Notes: generated by a model from the letters alone, not told the origin. A stretch of 36,540 bases of DNA from Methylophilaceae bacterium (GCA_006844635.1 SPJO01000128.1:1-36540); one strand, 5' to 3'. Numbered from the stretch's first letter, positions 24,788 to 33,190 are shown. Program-made: numbers and translations.

Positions 24788-25819
24788 ATGGATGACAACA
24801 AAAGCAAAGCGCTCTCTGCTGCACTTTCTCAAATTGAAAAACAGTTCGGCAAAGGCTCTATTATGCGTATGGGTGACAAAGACGTGGTCACCGACATACA
24901 ATCTGTTTCAACAGGTTCACTAGGCTTAGATATTGCGCTAGGCATAGGCGGTTTACCGCGCGGTCGTATTGTTGAAGTCTATGGCCCAGAGTCTTCTGGT
25001 AAAACAACCTTAACGCTCTCTGTGATTGCGGAAATGCAAAAAATTGGCGGCACTGCTGCTTTTATTGATGCTGAGCACGCGCTTGACCCACAATATGCAG
25101 CGAAGCTAGGCGTTAATATTCCTGACCTGTTGATTTCACAACCTGATACGGGTGAACAAGCACTAGAAATTGCTGACATGCTCGTACGCTCTGGCTCTGT
25201 TGATATTGTGGTGGTTGACTCCGTCGCTGCGCTAACACCTCGCGCTGAAATTGAAGGTGATATGGGCGATAGCCATATGGGCTTACAAGCGCGCTTAATG
25301 AGTCAAGCACTACGTAAACTCACCGGTAACATTAAACGCACCAATACCTTGGTTATCTTTATTAACCAAATCCGCATGAAAATTGGTGTCATGTTTGGTA
25401 ATCCAGAAACCACAACAGGCGGTAATGCGCTGAAATTTTATTCTTCTGTGCGTTTAGATATTCGCCGTACAGGTGCCATTAAGAAAGCCGACGAAGTCAT
25501 TGGCGCAGAAACACGCGTTAAGATTATTAAAAACAAAGTTGCGCCTCCGTTCAAAAAAGCGGAATTCGATATTCTATATGGCGAAGGTATTTCACTAGAG
25601 GGCGAAATGATTGACTTAGGTGTTGACTTGAAAATTGTCGAAAAAGCCGGTGCTTGGTATAGCTACAATGGTGAAAAAATCGGTCAAGGTAAAGACAATG
25701 CGCGTCAGTTCTTAAAAGACAATCCAGAGATTGCCAAAGAAATTGATACAAAAATTCGCTCTAACTCTTCAGTATTACTAGAAGACATGATTGCACCACG
25801 TGAAGAGGCTGACGACTAA
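24788..25819 (+). CDS. recA: Recombinase RecA
   Basis: DNA strand-exchange ATPase for homologous repair and the trigger of LexA cleavage where LexA exists. Seen: Walker A GPESSGKTT at 66-74, DAEHALDPQYA, the L1/L2 loop regions around PRAEIEGDMGDSHMGLQARLMSQALRKL and GNPETTTGGNALKFYSS, and the C-terminal domain ending in acidic residues. The 343 residues are normal. recX begins inside or just after its 3' end. Confidence 0.98.
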   Translation: MDDNKSKALSAALSQIEKQFGKGSIMRMGDKDVVTDIQSVSTGSLGLDIALGIGGLPRGRIVEVYGPESSGKTTLTLSVIAEMQKIGGTAAFIDAEHALDPQYAAKLGVNIPDLLISQPDTGEQALEIADMLVRSGSVDIVVVDSVAALTPRAEIEGDMGDSHMGLQARLMSQALRKLTGNIKRTNTLVIFINQIRMKIGVMFGNPETTTGGNALKFYSSVRLDIRRTGAIKKADEVIGAETRVKIIKNKVAPPFKKAEFDILYGEGISLEGEMIDLGVDLKIVEKAGAWYSYNGEKIGQGKDNARQFLKDNPEIAKEIDTKIRSNSSVLLEDMIAPREEADD

Positions 25820-26279
25820 GCTGAAGCAGACTGAAGAAAAATCATTGCGTCAACGTGCGCTTGAGTATTTAAGCAAGCGTGAATATTCGGCAGCTGAATT
25901 AGGCTACAAGCTGAAAGCCTACGCAGATGAATCCGATGACATTCCAGCCTTAATTGAAGATTTTACCGAACGAGGCTGGTTATCAGATGCACGATTTACG
26001 GAACAAGTGGTGCGTGCAAGAAAAGCAAAATTTGGTAGCGCAAAAGTCGCTAATGAATTGCGTGAAAAAGGGGTATCAGATGACTTAATTGCCGATGCAG
26101 TCGCTGATATACAGGGGAATGAACTAGAAAATGCCACCGCAGTATGGCGTAAGAAATTTAAACAACCAGCCAGCAATCGTAATGAATGGGCCAAACAAGC
26201 CCGATTCTTACAAAGCCGTGGATTTGGGTTTGATACGATCAAAAAAGTACTCAGTGCTGCAGAAGACGATAACGATTAA
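25791..26279 (+). CDS. recX: Regulatory protein RecX
   Basis: Inhibits RecA filaments and ATPase. Three-helix tandem repeats are visible: SLRQRALEYLSKREYSAAELGYKLKAY, then the middle GWLSDARFTEQVVRARKAKFGSAKVANELREKGV and the C-terminal RFLQSRGFGFDTIKKVL. The start is uncertain: TTG 25791 (AGAAG 6 bases upstream, overlapping recA by 29 bases), GTG 25800, or TTG 25845, which would start right at the conserved region. alaS follows 6 bases after the stop. Confidence 0.92.
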   Translation: MHHVKRLTTKLKQTEEKSLRQRALEYLSKREYSAAELGYKLKAYADESDDIPALIEDFTERGWLSDARFTEQVVRARKAKFGSAKVANELREKGVSDDLIADAVADIQGNELENATAVWRKKFKQPASNRNEWAKQARFLQSRGFGFDTIKKVLSAAEDDND

Positions 26280-26285
26280 AACAAC

Positions 26286-28925
26286 ATGACGATTACATTA
26301 AGCAACAATCCAAGTAGTAACGAGATTCGCAAAGCCTTTCTAGACTTTTTTGTCTCCAAAGGCCATACCGCTGTTGCATCAGCTTCTCTAGTTCCACACG
26401 AAGACCCTACCCTACTCTTTACGAATGCTGGGATGAACCAGTTTAAAGATGTGTTTTTAGGCTTTGATAAACGCGCGTACACCCGCGCAACGACCAGCCA
26501 AAAATGTGTGCGTGCTGGTGGCAAACATAATGATTTAGAAAATGTGGGTTACACAGCACGTCATCACACCTTCTTCGAAATGCTCGGTAATTTTAGCTTT
26601 GGCGACTACTTCAAAAAAGATGCCATTCAATACGCTTGGGAGTTACTCACCGAAGTCTATAAACTACCAACAGAAAAGCTGCTCGTCACTGTTTATGCTG
26701 ACGATGATGAAGCCTATGATATCTGGGCTAAAGAAATTGGCCTACCTGAAGACAAGATTATCCGCATTGGCGATAATAAAGGCGCGCGTTACGCATCTGA
26801 TAACTTCTGGATGATGGGCGATACTGGCCCTTGTGGCCCATGTTCTGAAATCTTCTATGACCACGGTGAGCATATTGCTGGTGGGCCACCGGGATCACCT
26901 GATGAAGATGGTGATCGATTTATCGAAATTTGGAATAACGTCTTTATGCAGTTCAACCGCGATGAAGCAGGCAATATGCACCCATTGCCAAAACCCAGCG
27001 TCGATACGGGGATGGGCTTGGAACGCATTTCAGCCATTCTGCAAGGCGTACATGCTAACTACGAAATTGACTTGTTCCAGCAATTAATTAAAGCGGCAGC
27101 ACGAGAAACCAACACCAAGGATTTAAACAACCCGAGTCTAAAAGTATTGGCTGATCATATCCGCGCTTGTTCATTCTTGATTGCCGACGGTGTCATCCCG
27201 GGCAACGAAGGTCGAGGCTATGTGCTACGCCGCATTATTCGCCGCGCTGTCCGCCATGGTTATAAACTGGGTGCACGCAAAGCGTTCTTCAATCATATGT
27301 TGGCTGACTTAGTGAGTGAAATGGGTGAAGCGTACCCTGAGTTAGTCAGTGAGCAAACCCGTATTACAGCAACACTTAAGCAAGAGGAAGAACGCTTCTT
27401 TGAGACCATCGAAAATGGCATGGCAATTCTAGAAACAGAGTTAGCAAATACCAAAGATGCATTTAACGGTGAAACTGCTTTTAAACTGCACGACACTTAT
27501 GGTTTCCCACTCGACTTAACGGCAGATATTTGTCGCGAACGTGGTGTCAGCGTAGACACGGACGGCTTTGATGCTGCGATGGCTAGACAAAAAGAACAAG
27601 CACGTGCGGCTGGCAAGTTCAAAATGGCAACCAACCTAGAATATGATGGCGTTGCCACAACGTTTCATGGTTACGAGCAATTAGAGACCAGCGGCACTGT
27701 TACAGCATTGTATAAAGATGGCACCAGTGTCGACCAACTATCAGAAGGTGATCAAGGGGTGGTTATTCTAGATAACACGCCGTTTTACGCAGAGTCTGGT
27801 GGTCAGATTGGCGACAGCGGACAGCTGAAAAGCAGTAAAGGTTTATTCACCGTTGAAGATACACAAAAAGTACAAGCGGCCGTTTTCGGTCATCACGGCA
27901 CCCTAACAACAGGCTCATTAAGCGTTGGCGAAGAACTGAAAGCGCAAGTGAATATGCAGGCACGCGCTGCGACCATGCGCAACCACTCTGCAACGCACCT
28001 CATGCATAAAGCTCTACGTGAAGTGCTCGGTGAGCATGTCCAGCAAAAAGGCAGCTTGGTTGATACGGAAAAAACCCGTTTTGACTTTGTGCATAACGCG
28101 CCGATGTCAAACGAAGAGATTCGTGAAGTGGAACGCATTGTGAATGCCGAAGTCTTTGCCAACGAGGCGACCCAAGCACGCGTGATGGACATTGATGCTG
28201 CCAAAGAAACAGGCGCCATGATGTTGTTCGGCGAAAAATATGGTGATGAAGTGCGTGTCTTAAACATTGGCTCCTCATGTGAGCTTTGTGGCGGCACTCA
28301 CGTAGAACGCACTGGCGATATTGGCTTATTTACGATCGTTGCTGAAGGCGGTGTGGCGGCTGGTGTTAGACGTGTTGAAGCCGTCACTGCCAGCACGGCA
28401 TTACGCTATATGCAAAGTATGGAAACAACCTTAGGTGGTGTGGCTGGCACATTAAAAGTGCTACCGGCCGAAGTACCGACACGCATCTCAGGCTTGCTGG
28501 AGCAGGTCAAGAAACTAGAGCGCGAACTCGCTACAGCCAAAGGCAAACTTGCCTCATCGCAAGGCGATGACTTGGCTGGCCAAGCTATCGACATCAATGG
28601 TGTTAAAGTACTTGCAGCAGCATTAGAAGGTGCTGATGCAAAAACGTTGCGTGAAACCATGGATAAACTAAAAGATAAGTTAAAATCCGCTGCTATCGTA
28701 TTGGCAACTAGCAATGGTGACAAAGTGAATATTGCTGCAGGCGTCACAAAAGATTTAATTGGCCAGATGAAAGCGGGAGAACTCGTCAACCACGTGGCTG
28801 GACAAGTCGGCGGCAAAGGTGGCGGAAAACCAGATATGGCGATGGCTGGCGGCTCTGATGCTAGCCAGTTACCAACGGCATTAGCCAGCGTTGAAAGCTG
28901 GGTTAAACAACAAATTGAGCATTAA
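26286..28925 (+). CDS. alaS: Alanyl-tRNA synthetase
   Basis: Charges tRNA-Ala and edits mischarged Ser/Gly. Domains in order: class II aminoacylation core (MNQFKDVFLG, NVGYTARHHTFFEMLGNFSFGDYFK), tRNA-recognition helices, editing domain with zinc ligands in NHSATHLMH (H567, H571) and CELCGGTH (C668, H672), and the C-Ala region ending GGKGGGKPDMAMAGG. The 879 residues are full length. lysC starts 18 bases later. Confidence 0.98.
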   Translation: MTITLSNNPSSNEIRKAFLDFFVSKGHTAVASASLVPHEDPTLLFTNAGMNQFKDVFLGFDKRAYTRATTSQKCVRAGGKHNDLENVGYTARHHTFFEMLGNFSFGDYFKKDAIQYAWELLTEVYKLPTEKLLVTVYADDDEAYDIWAKEIGLPEDKIIRIGDNKGARYASDNFWMMGDTGPCGPCSEIFYDHGEHIAGGPPGSPDEDGDRFIEIWNNVFMQFNRDEAGNMHPLPKPSVDTGMGLERISAILQGVHANYEIDLFQQLIKAAARETNTKDLNNPSLKVLADHIRACSFLIADGVIPGNEGRGYVLRRIIRRAVRHGYKLGARKAFFNHMLADLVSEMGEAYPELVSEQTRITATLKQEEERFFETIENGMAILETELANTKDAFNGETAFKLHDTYGFPLDLTADICRERGVSVDTDGFDAAMARQKEQARAAGKFKMATNLEYDGVATTFHGYEQLETSGTVTALYKDGTSVDQLSEGDQGVVILDNTPFYAESGGQIGDSGQLKSSKGLFTVEDTQKVQAAVFGHHGTLTTGSLSVGEELKAQVNMQARAATMRNHSATHLMHKALREVLGEHVQQKGSLVDTEKTRFDFVHNAPMSNEEIREVERIVNAEVFANEATQARVMDIDAAKETGAMMLFGEKYGDEVRVLNIGSSCELCGGTHVERTGDIGLFTIVAEGGVAAGVRRVEAVTASTALRYMQSMETTLGGVAGTLKVLPAEVPTRISGLLEQVKKLERELATAKGKLASSQGDDLAGQAIDINGVKVLAAALEGADAKTLRETMDKLKDKLKSAAIVLATSNGDKVNIAAGVTKDLIGQMKAGELVNHVAGQVGGKGGGKPDMAMAGGSDASQLPTALASVESWVKQQIEH

Positions 28926-28943
28926 AATTATTAAGAACGCATT

Positions 28944-30179
28944 ATGGCATTAATCGTACAAAAATATGGCGGCACTTCGGTCGCCAATCCTGAGCGGATT
29001 CGCAAATTAGCGAGCCGCGTTGGTCGTTTTAAAAAACAAGGCCATCAAATTGTGGTGGTGGTGTCTGCTATGTCTGGCGAAACCAACCGTTTGATTTCGT
29101 TAGCCAATGAAATCACCAAAGAACCAGACCAGCGAGAGCTAGATGTGATTGTCTCGACTGGCGAACAAGTGACCATTGGCATGACCGCGCTAGCACTACA
29201 AGACCTCGGCTTTAAAGCCAAAAGCTACACTGGTTCGCAAGTCAAAATATTAACGGATGCATCGCATGGAAAAGCGCGCATTATTGATATTGATGGCCAA
29301 AATATGCAAAAAGACTTGGATGATGGCTATGTGGTCATTGTGGCAGGTTTCCAAGGCTGCGATGCTGAAGGCAATATCACCACACTAGGCCGTGGTGGCT
29401 CTGATACTACTGGCGTTGCTTTAGCAGCCGCGCTGAAAGCAGATGAATGCCAAATCTATACCGATGTAGATGGCGTCTATACTACTGACCCGCGTGTAGT
29501 GCCAGAAGCAAGGCGCCTAGATCAAATTACATTCGAAGAAATGCTAGAACTAGCTTCGCAAGGCAGTAAGGTGCTGCAAACACGCTCAGTAGAGTTTGCA
29601 GGAAAATACAAAGTGAAATTACGTGTGCTTTCCAGCTTTGAAGAAAGTGGAGATGGCACACTGATTACGTTTGAGGAAGAAGATAAGGACGACAATATGG
29701 AACAACCGCTCATTTCTGGCATCGCATTTAATCGTGATGAAGCGAAAGTCATGGTGCTAGGCGTACCCGACACCCCTGGCATTGCCCATCAAATCCTAGG
29801 CCCGATTGCTGAAGCCAATATTGATGTGGATGTCATTATCCAAAACCAAGGTGCAGACAACTCAACGGACTTCACATTCACAGTGCATAAAAACGAAATG
29901 CATAAAGCGCTTGAGATTATTCATAAAGAAGTACAACCAAACATTAATGCGCGTGAAATACTAGGTGATGATAAGGTAGCCAAGGTTTCAGCCGTCGGCG
30001 TTGGTATGCGTTCGCATGTTGGCATCGCTAGCAAAATGTTTGAAACACTGTCTGAGGAAGGCATTAACATTCAAATGATTTCGACCAGTGAAATTAAAGT
30101 CGCCGTCATCATCGAAGAAAAATACATGGAACTAGCAGTCAGAGCGCTACATAAAGCGTTTGACTTAGACGAGGCGTAG
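28944..30179 (+). CDS. lysC: Aspartokinase
   Basis: Phosphorylates aspartate, the first step to lysine, methionine, threonine and isoleucine. Seen: MALIVQKYGGTSVANPERI, the catalytic KYGGTS at 7-12, VSTGEQVTIGM, GRGGSDTTGVALAAALKADECQIYTDVDGVYTTDP, and two C-terminal ACT domains (from about residue 265) that usually mediate feedback by lysine and/or threonine. The 411 residues fit the single-function aspartokinase class. A tRNA-Ser gene follows at once, as in many betaproteobacteria. Confidence 0.97.
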   Translation: MALIVQKYGGTSVANPERIRKLASRVGRFKKQGHQIVVVVSAMSGETNRLISLANEITKEPDQRELDVIVSTGEQVTIGMTALALQDLGFKAKSYTGSQVKILTDASHGKARIIDIDGQNMQKDLDDGYVVIVAGFQGCDAEGNITTLGRGGSDTTGVALAAALKADECQIYTDVDGVYTTDPRVVPEARRLDQITFEEMLELASQGSKVLQTRSVEFAGKYKVKLRVLSSFEESGDGTLITFEEEDKDDNMEQPLISGIAFNRDEAKVMVLGVPDTPGIAHQILGPIAEANIDVDVIIQNQGADNSTDFTFTVHKNEMHKALEIIHKEVQPNINAREILGDDKVAKVSAVGVGMRSHVGIASKMFETLSEEGINIQMISTSEIKVAVIIEEKYMELAVRALHKAFDLDEA

Positions 30180-30200
30180 TAAAATAACCATTAAGACGCA

Positions 30201-30229
30201 TTGATTTTCACGGCAATATCGCGTAATAT
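30201..30229 (+). promoter_or_regulatory. Promoter of tRNA-Ser
   Basis: TTGATT (30201-30206), a 17-base spacer, TAATAT (30224-30229), then a GC-rich discriminator CGCGGCC, a pattern typical of stringently controlled stable-RNA promoters. Transcription would start near 30236, about 19 bases before the mature tRNA. Confidence 0.65.
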
Positions 30230-30254
30230 CGCGGCCTTGTAATAGTTTTAAAAC

Positions 30255-30347
30255 GGAGAGCTGGCCGAGTGGTCGAAGGCACTTCCCTGCTAAGGAAGCA
30301 TACGGGGTAAACCTGTATCGAGGGTTCGAATCCCTCGCTCTCCGCCA
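30255..30347 (+). tRNA. tRNA-Ser (anticodon GCU)
   Basis: A 93-base class II tRNA including an encoded CCA. The acceptor stem GGAGAGC pairs with GCTCTCC, the discriminator is G, the anticodon stem CTTCC/GGAAG encloses CTGCTAA with anticodon GCT at 30289-30291, there is a long variable arm, and the T arm is GAGGGTTCGAATCCCTC. It reads AGC/AGU codons. Confidence 0.97.
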
Positions 30348-30353
30348 AATAAA

Positions 30354-30379
30354 TAAGCACCCCTTGTGGGTGTTTTTTT
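30354..30379 (+). terminator. Terminator of tRNA-Ser (first copy)
   Basis: Stem CACCC/GGGTG with loop CTTGT (30358-30372) followed by seven T, starting 7 bases after the tRNA. A 25-base identical copy occurs exactly 300 bases further on. Confidence 0.8.
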
Positions 30380-30413
30380 ATTTTGTGGTGAGTGAATAGG
30401 TGAGAAACCTCTT

Positions 30414-30536
30414 AGGGTTCGACTAGCAAAGCACTGCTTTGCTGGACGCTGAGTATACGAAGCGGTCTTGAGGCAAGGCCGAAAGATGGAAGCTTCCCGC
30501 AAGAGGAAGCTGAACACAATCCCTCGCTCTCCGCCA
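30414..30536 (+). pseudogene. Split partial copy of the tRNA-Ser 3' end
   Basis: AGGGTTCGA (30414-30422) matches the 5' half of the tRNA-Ser T arm, and AATCCCTCGCTCTCCGCCA (30518-30536) is identical to tRNA bases 30329-30347 including CCA. Together they would rebuild the T arm and 3' acceptor strand, but about 95 bases interrupt the T loop. AAACCT (30405-30410) also matches the variable arm. No 5' acceptor strand or anticodon arm is present, so no functional tRNA results. Confidence 0.6.
30423..30517. repeat. Hairpin-chain insert within the broken tRNA copy
   Basis: Four successive hairpins fill this segment: AGCAAAGC-ACT-GCTTTGCT (30425-30443); CGCT/AGCG (30447-30464); TCTT-GA-GGC-AAG-GCC-GA-AAGA with facing GA/GA (30466-30486); and AGCTTCC-CGCAAGA-GGAAGCT (30491-30511). 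No open frame of interest is present. It resembles a small palindromic repeat element, or a structured RNA. Confidence 0.6.
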
Positions 30537-30547
30537 TCTTCTCAATC

Positions 30548-30598
30548 GACTTGGTGGTTTACCACATAGCGAGATTGGCGATACTCCTTGCGGGTACT
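30548..30598. repeat. 51-base two-hairpin unit, copy 1
   Basis: Begins GACTT, then hairpin GTGG-TTTA-CCAC, then TAGCGA, TTGG and GAT blocks, and a second hairpin TACTC-CTTGC-GGGTA with one G:T pair. It is directly followed by copy 2 with no spacer. Confidence 0.7.
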
Positions 30599-30649
30599 GA
30601 CTTACTGCTTTAGCAGTTAGCGAAGTTGGGGATGCCCTTTACGGGTAAA
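30599..30649. repeat. 51-base two-hairpin unit, copy 2
   Basis: Same plan and exactly the same length as copy 1: GACTT, hairpin ACTGC-TTTA-GCAGT, TAGCGA, TTGG, GAT, and hairpin TGCCC-TTTAC-GGGTA. The stem bases differ from copy 1 on both sides so that pairing is kept. Confidence 0.7.
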
Positions 30650-30653
30650 AAGT

Positions 30654-30678
30654 TAAGCACCCCTTGTGGGTGTTTTTT
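30654..30678 (+). terminator. Second copy of the tRNA-Ser terminator
   Basis: Identical for 25 bases to 30354-30378: stem CACCC/GGGTG, loop CTTGT, then a T run. The similarity continues more weakly for about 30 bases, differing mainly by A/G changes. Confidence 0.7.
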
Positions 30679-30819
30679 ATTTTATGGTAAATACATCAGT
30701 AAAAACCACCTCGCGTAACGCTTAATAAAGCCACCAAAAAACCGCTTGTTCTTCGAATGAAGTCCACCTTAGCAAAGGTAGAATCTTTAAGAACGCATTA
30801 ATTTCTATAAGGTTGGGCA

Positions 30820-31524
30820 ATGAAACCGGTGGTGGTTTTTAGGCATGCACAATGCGAAGGGGCTGGATATTTAGGTTATTTCCTAAGCCAACAACAGATT
30901 CCTTGGCATGAAGTGCGGATCGATTTGGATCAGGCAATTCCTGAGTCTGTAGACGATTATAGCGGCTTAGTTTTTATGGGTGGCCCCATGAGTGTGAATG
31001 ATCAGTTTCCATGGATTCCACAGGCGATTCAGCTCATTCAAAAAGCGATCGATCAAGATGTGCCAGTACTGGGTCATTGTTTAGGTGGTCAACTCATGAG
31101 CAAAGCCTTAGGCGCAAGCGTGACTAAAAACCCAGTAGAGGAAATTGGCTGGGGAGAATTACAGGTGCATGAAAATGCTGATGCCGAAAAATGGTTTGGC
31201 AGAACCAAGCGGTTTTTAGGTTTCCACTGGCATGATGAAACATTTACCCTTCCGCAAGGTGCGACTCGCTTACTATCAAGTGAATATTGCTTGAATCAGG
31301 CCTATGCGATTGATAAGCATCTTGCCATGCAGTGTCATATTGAGATGACTGGCGCATTAGTCAAAAAATGGTATCAATGTTGGGAGTCACAAATTGAACA
31401 ATCAGAAAGCCCTGCTGTACAAACCAAACAAGAAATGCTTGATAACCTATCAGACCGTATAGAAGAACTTAATCAACAGGCACATGCGCTATATTCAAAA
31501 TGGACGATGGGCCTTGCCGCTTGA
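30820..31524 (+). CDS. Class I glutamine amidotransferase-like protein
   Basis: Stand-alone GATase1-fold protein, 234 residues, related to the GMP-synthase amidotransferase half. The catalytic triad is visible: C87 in LGHCLGGQ, H173 and E175 in QCHIEMT. The oxyanion region FMGGPMSVND (52-61) is intact. No synthetase domain is fused or adjacent, so it may hydrolyse a gamma-glutamyl compound; the substrate is unknown. AAGG lies 7 bases before the ATG. It stands between the tRNA-Ser repeat region and a convergent symporter gene, without a visible terminator. Confidence 0.9.
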   Translation: MKPVVVFRHAQCEGAGYLGYFLSQQQIPWHEVRIDLDQAIPESVDDYSGLVFMGGPMSVNDQFPWIPQAIQLIQKAIDQDVPVLGHCLGGQLMSKALGASVTKNPVEEIGWGELQVHENADAEKWFGRTKRFLGFHWHDETFTLPQGATRLLSSEYCLNQAYAIDKHLAMQCHIEMTGALVKKWYQCWESQIEQSESPAVQTKQEMLDNLSDRIEELNQQAHALYSKWTMGLAA

Positions 31525-31571
31525 TATTAGACAGTGGCAGTCGGCATCATTTATGCGAACTAGCCATACGT

Positions 31572-33011
31572 TTAGCTTGAATATGACTCTTCTGTAACAT
31601 TCTCACTCAATAGTTTTTCTGGTAATAATGTGCCAATGATCATGCCAATGATGCTGGCAATCAGTCCAGCCAAATGTGCTGGCACCAGCGGTTCTTCTGC
31701 ACCAAATACCATGATAGCTAACCAAGTGAACAGCCCAAAAAAGATGGCGAATAAGGCGCCTTGGTTATTGGCACGACGCCAATATACGCCACAGACTAAT
31801 GGTACAAAAGCCATCACGAGTGTTACTTGATAGGCATCCTCTACCATTTCAAAAATGCTATGTTCGGAATTAATCGCATAGATTGTCACCAGCACAGTAA
31901 AAATGAATGTGACTTTACGCATTAAGCTTAGCTCTTGCTGATCGCTCAGGTTTGGCAACATTGGCTTTAATATGTTTTCTGTAAATGAAACAGAAGGTGC
32001 TAATAATGTCGCCGAGGCACAGCTTTTAATCGCAGATAGCAAGGCGCCAAAAAATAAGATTTGGGCGGCCATTGGTGCATGCTCTAACACCATCGTCGGC
32101 AGGATTAGTTGGTAATCAACGGCTATTAAATTTTCAACCATTTGTGGGTCTAGTAACTTTGCTGAATAAGCGAGAAACATGGGAACAAAAGCAAAGATAA
32201 AATACAGAACCCCACCTAATACTGTTGCCCAGACAGCGATGTGAATTGTCTTAGATGACTGCACGCGTTGGAAGACATCCTGTTGTGGCATCGAGCCAAA
32301 CATCATGGTGATTGCTGCAGCAATAAAGGCGATGACTTCTGTTGAATTTAATGATGGCCAGAAGTTAAACATCCCTGCTTTGCTTGCATGATCGACAACA
32401 ACAGACACGCCACCAACCATCCCACTCACTTCGCTGCCAATATAGAGCATGCCTGCAACGATAATAACCATTTGTAATAAGTCAGTAACCGCCACTGCCC
32501 ACATACCGCCATAGACGGTATAAACCAAGATTGTAGTTGCGCCGATTATCATGCCCACTAACTGGCTTATTTCACCACCAGAAACCACATTAAACACTAA
32601 ACCAAGTGCCGTAATTTGTGCCCCGACCCAGCCTAAATAAGAGATAACAATGGCGATGGTAGTTAATACTTCGACCTTTCGGCCATATCGCCTTTTATAA
32701 AAGTCGCCAATGGTCAATAATTTCATTCGGTATAACGGCGCAGCGAAGAACAGCCCAACAAGGATTAAACACATTGCTGCACCAAAAGGGTCCGCAACAA
32801 CACCAGATAAACCCTCTTCTAAGAAAGTCGCAGGGATACCTAAGACAACCTCTGCACCAAACCATGTCGCAAACACGGTTGCAGTCACCATATAAAAAGG
32901 CAAGTGCCGACCAGCAATTGCGAAATCAGCCGTATTTTTTACACGACTCGCCGCCCACAACCCAACACCAACTGAAATAAGCCAGTAAATAATGACAAAC
33001 CACAATAGCAC
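31572..33011 (-). CDS. Sodium:solute symporter (SSS/SLC5 family)
   Basis: Inner-membrane transporter, about 13 membrane segments, 479 residues. Family marks: FAIAGRHLPFYMVTATVFATWFGAEVVLG near the N terminus, LTIGDFYKRRYGRKVE, and the GGMWAVAVTDLLQMVII segment. The start is set at the GTG at 33011 because GGGGGA lies 7 bases upstream; a longer frame begins at a TTG at 33047 without such a site. The sequence does not tell me the substrate, and no catabolic genes are beside it. Confidence 0.92.
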   Translation of the reverse strand: MLLWFVIIYWLISVGVGLWAASRVKNTADFAIAGRHLPFYMVTATVFATWFGAEVVLGIPATFLEEGLSGVVADPFGAAMCLILVGLFFAAPLYRMKLLTIGDFYKRRYGRKVEVLTTIAIVISYLGWVGAQITALGLVFNVVSGGEISQLVGMIIGATTILVYTVYGGMWAVAVTDLLQMVIIVAGMLYIGSEVSGMVGGVSVVVDHASKAGMFNFWPSLNSTEVIAFIAAAITMMFGSMPQQDVFQRVQSSKTIHIAVWATVLGGVLYFIFAFVPMFLAYSAKLLDPQMVENLIAVDYQLILPTMVLEHAPMAAQILFFGALLSAIKSCASATLLAPSVSFTENILKPMLPNLSDQQELSLMRKVTFIFTVLVTIYAINSEHSIFEMVEDAYQVTLVMAFVPLVCGVYWRRANNQGALFAIFFGLFTWLAIMVFGAEEPLVPAHLAGLIASIIGMIIGTLLPEKLLSENVTEESYSS

Positions 33012-33162
33012 GCTGATATCCCCCGATTGTTTTAAACTTGTTCTCAACGTAAAATTATTCCATAAAATACGAATTTCGTTAAAAAAACATCCAATCTAAG
33101 TCCATAATGTTTTAACAGCCGTAAGAAAATATGAGAATATGTTTGTAAGCATCATTTATCGC

Positions 33163-33190
33163 GTGATTTTTTTTGTTTTTCTTGTATAAT
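33163..33190 (+). promoter_or_regulatory. Promoter of tRNA-Arg
   Basis: Exact TATAAT at 33185-33190 followed by a GC-rich discriminator GCACGCC, ending 11 bases before the mature tRNA. A weak -35 (GTGATT, 33163-33168) lies 16 bases upstream across a T-rich spacer. Confidence 0.65.

Larger units (their letters stand above)
30348..30819. other. Repeat-rich non-coding spacer after tRNA-Ser
   Basis: 472 bases without a supportable gene. In order it holds the tRNA terminator, a broken second tRNA-Ser 3' end split by about 95 bases of hairpins (30414-30536), two tandem 51-base units (30548-30649), and a second terminator copy (30654-30678). The rest, 30679-30819, is AT-rich, and up to about 30709 it resembles the sequence after the first terminator. 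Nothing else is recognised before the amidotransferase gene. Confidence 0.85.

Noticed and set aside
27893..28297. Long minus-strand open frames inside alaS (also 28406-28816)
   Set aside because: Shadows of the alaS coding frame; serine-rich low-information translations without motifs or start signals.
30290..30517. Minus-strand open frame of 75 codons across tRNA-Ser and its flank, ending in GGERGIRTLDTGLPRM
   Set aside because: This is the antisense translation of a tRNA-Ser gene, a well-known spurious protein sequence in databases; the rest covers the hairpin region and has no ribosome site.
30548..30649. CRISPR array
   Set aside because: There are only two units, joined with no spacer, with diverged sequence and no cas genes nearby.
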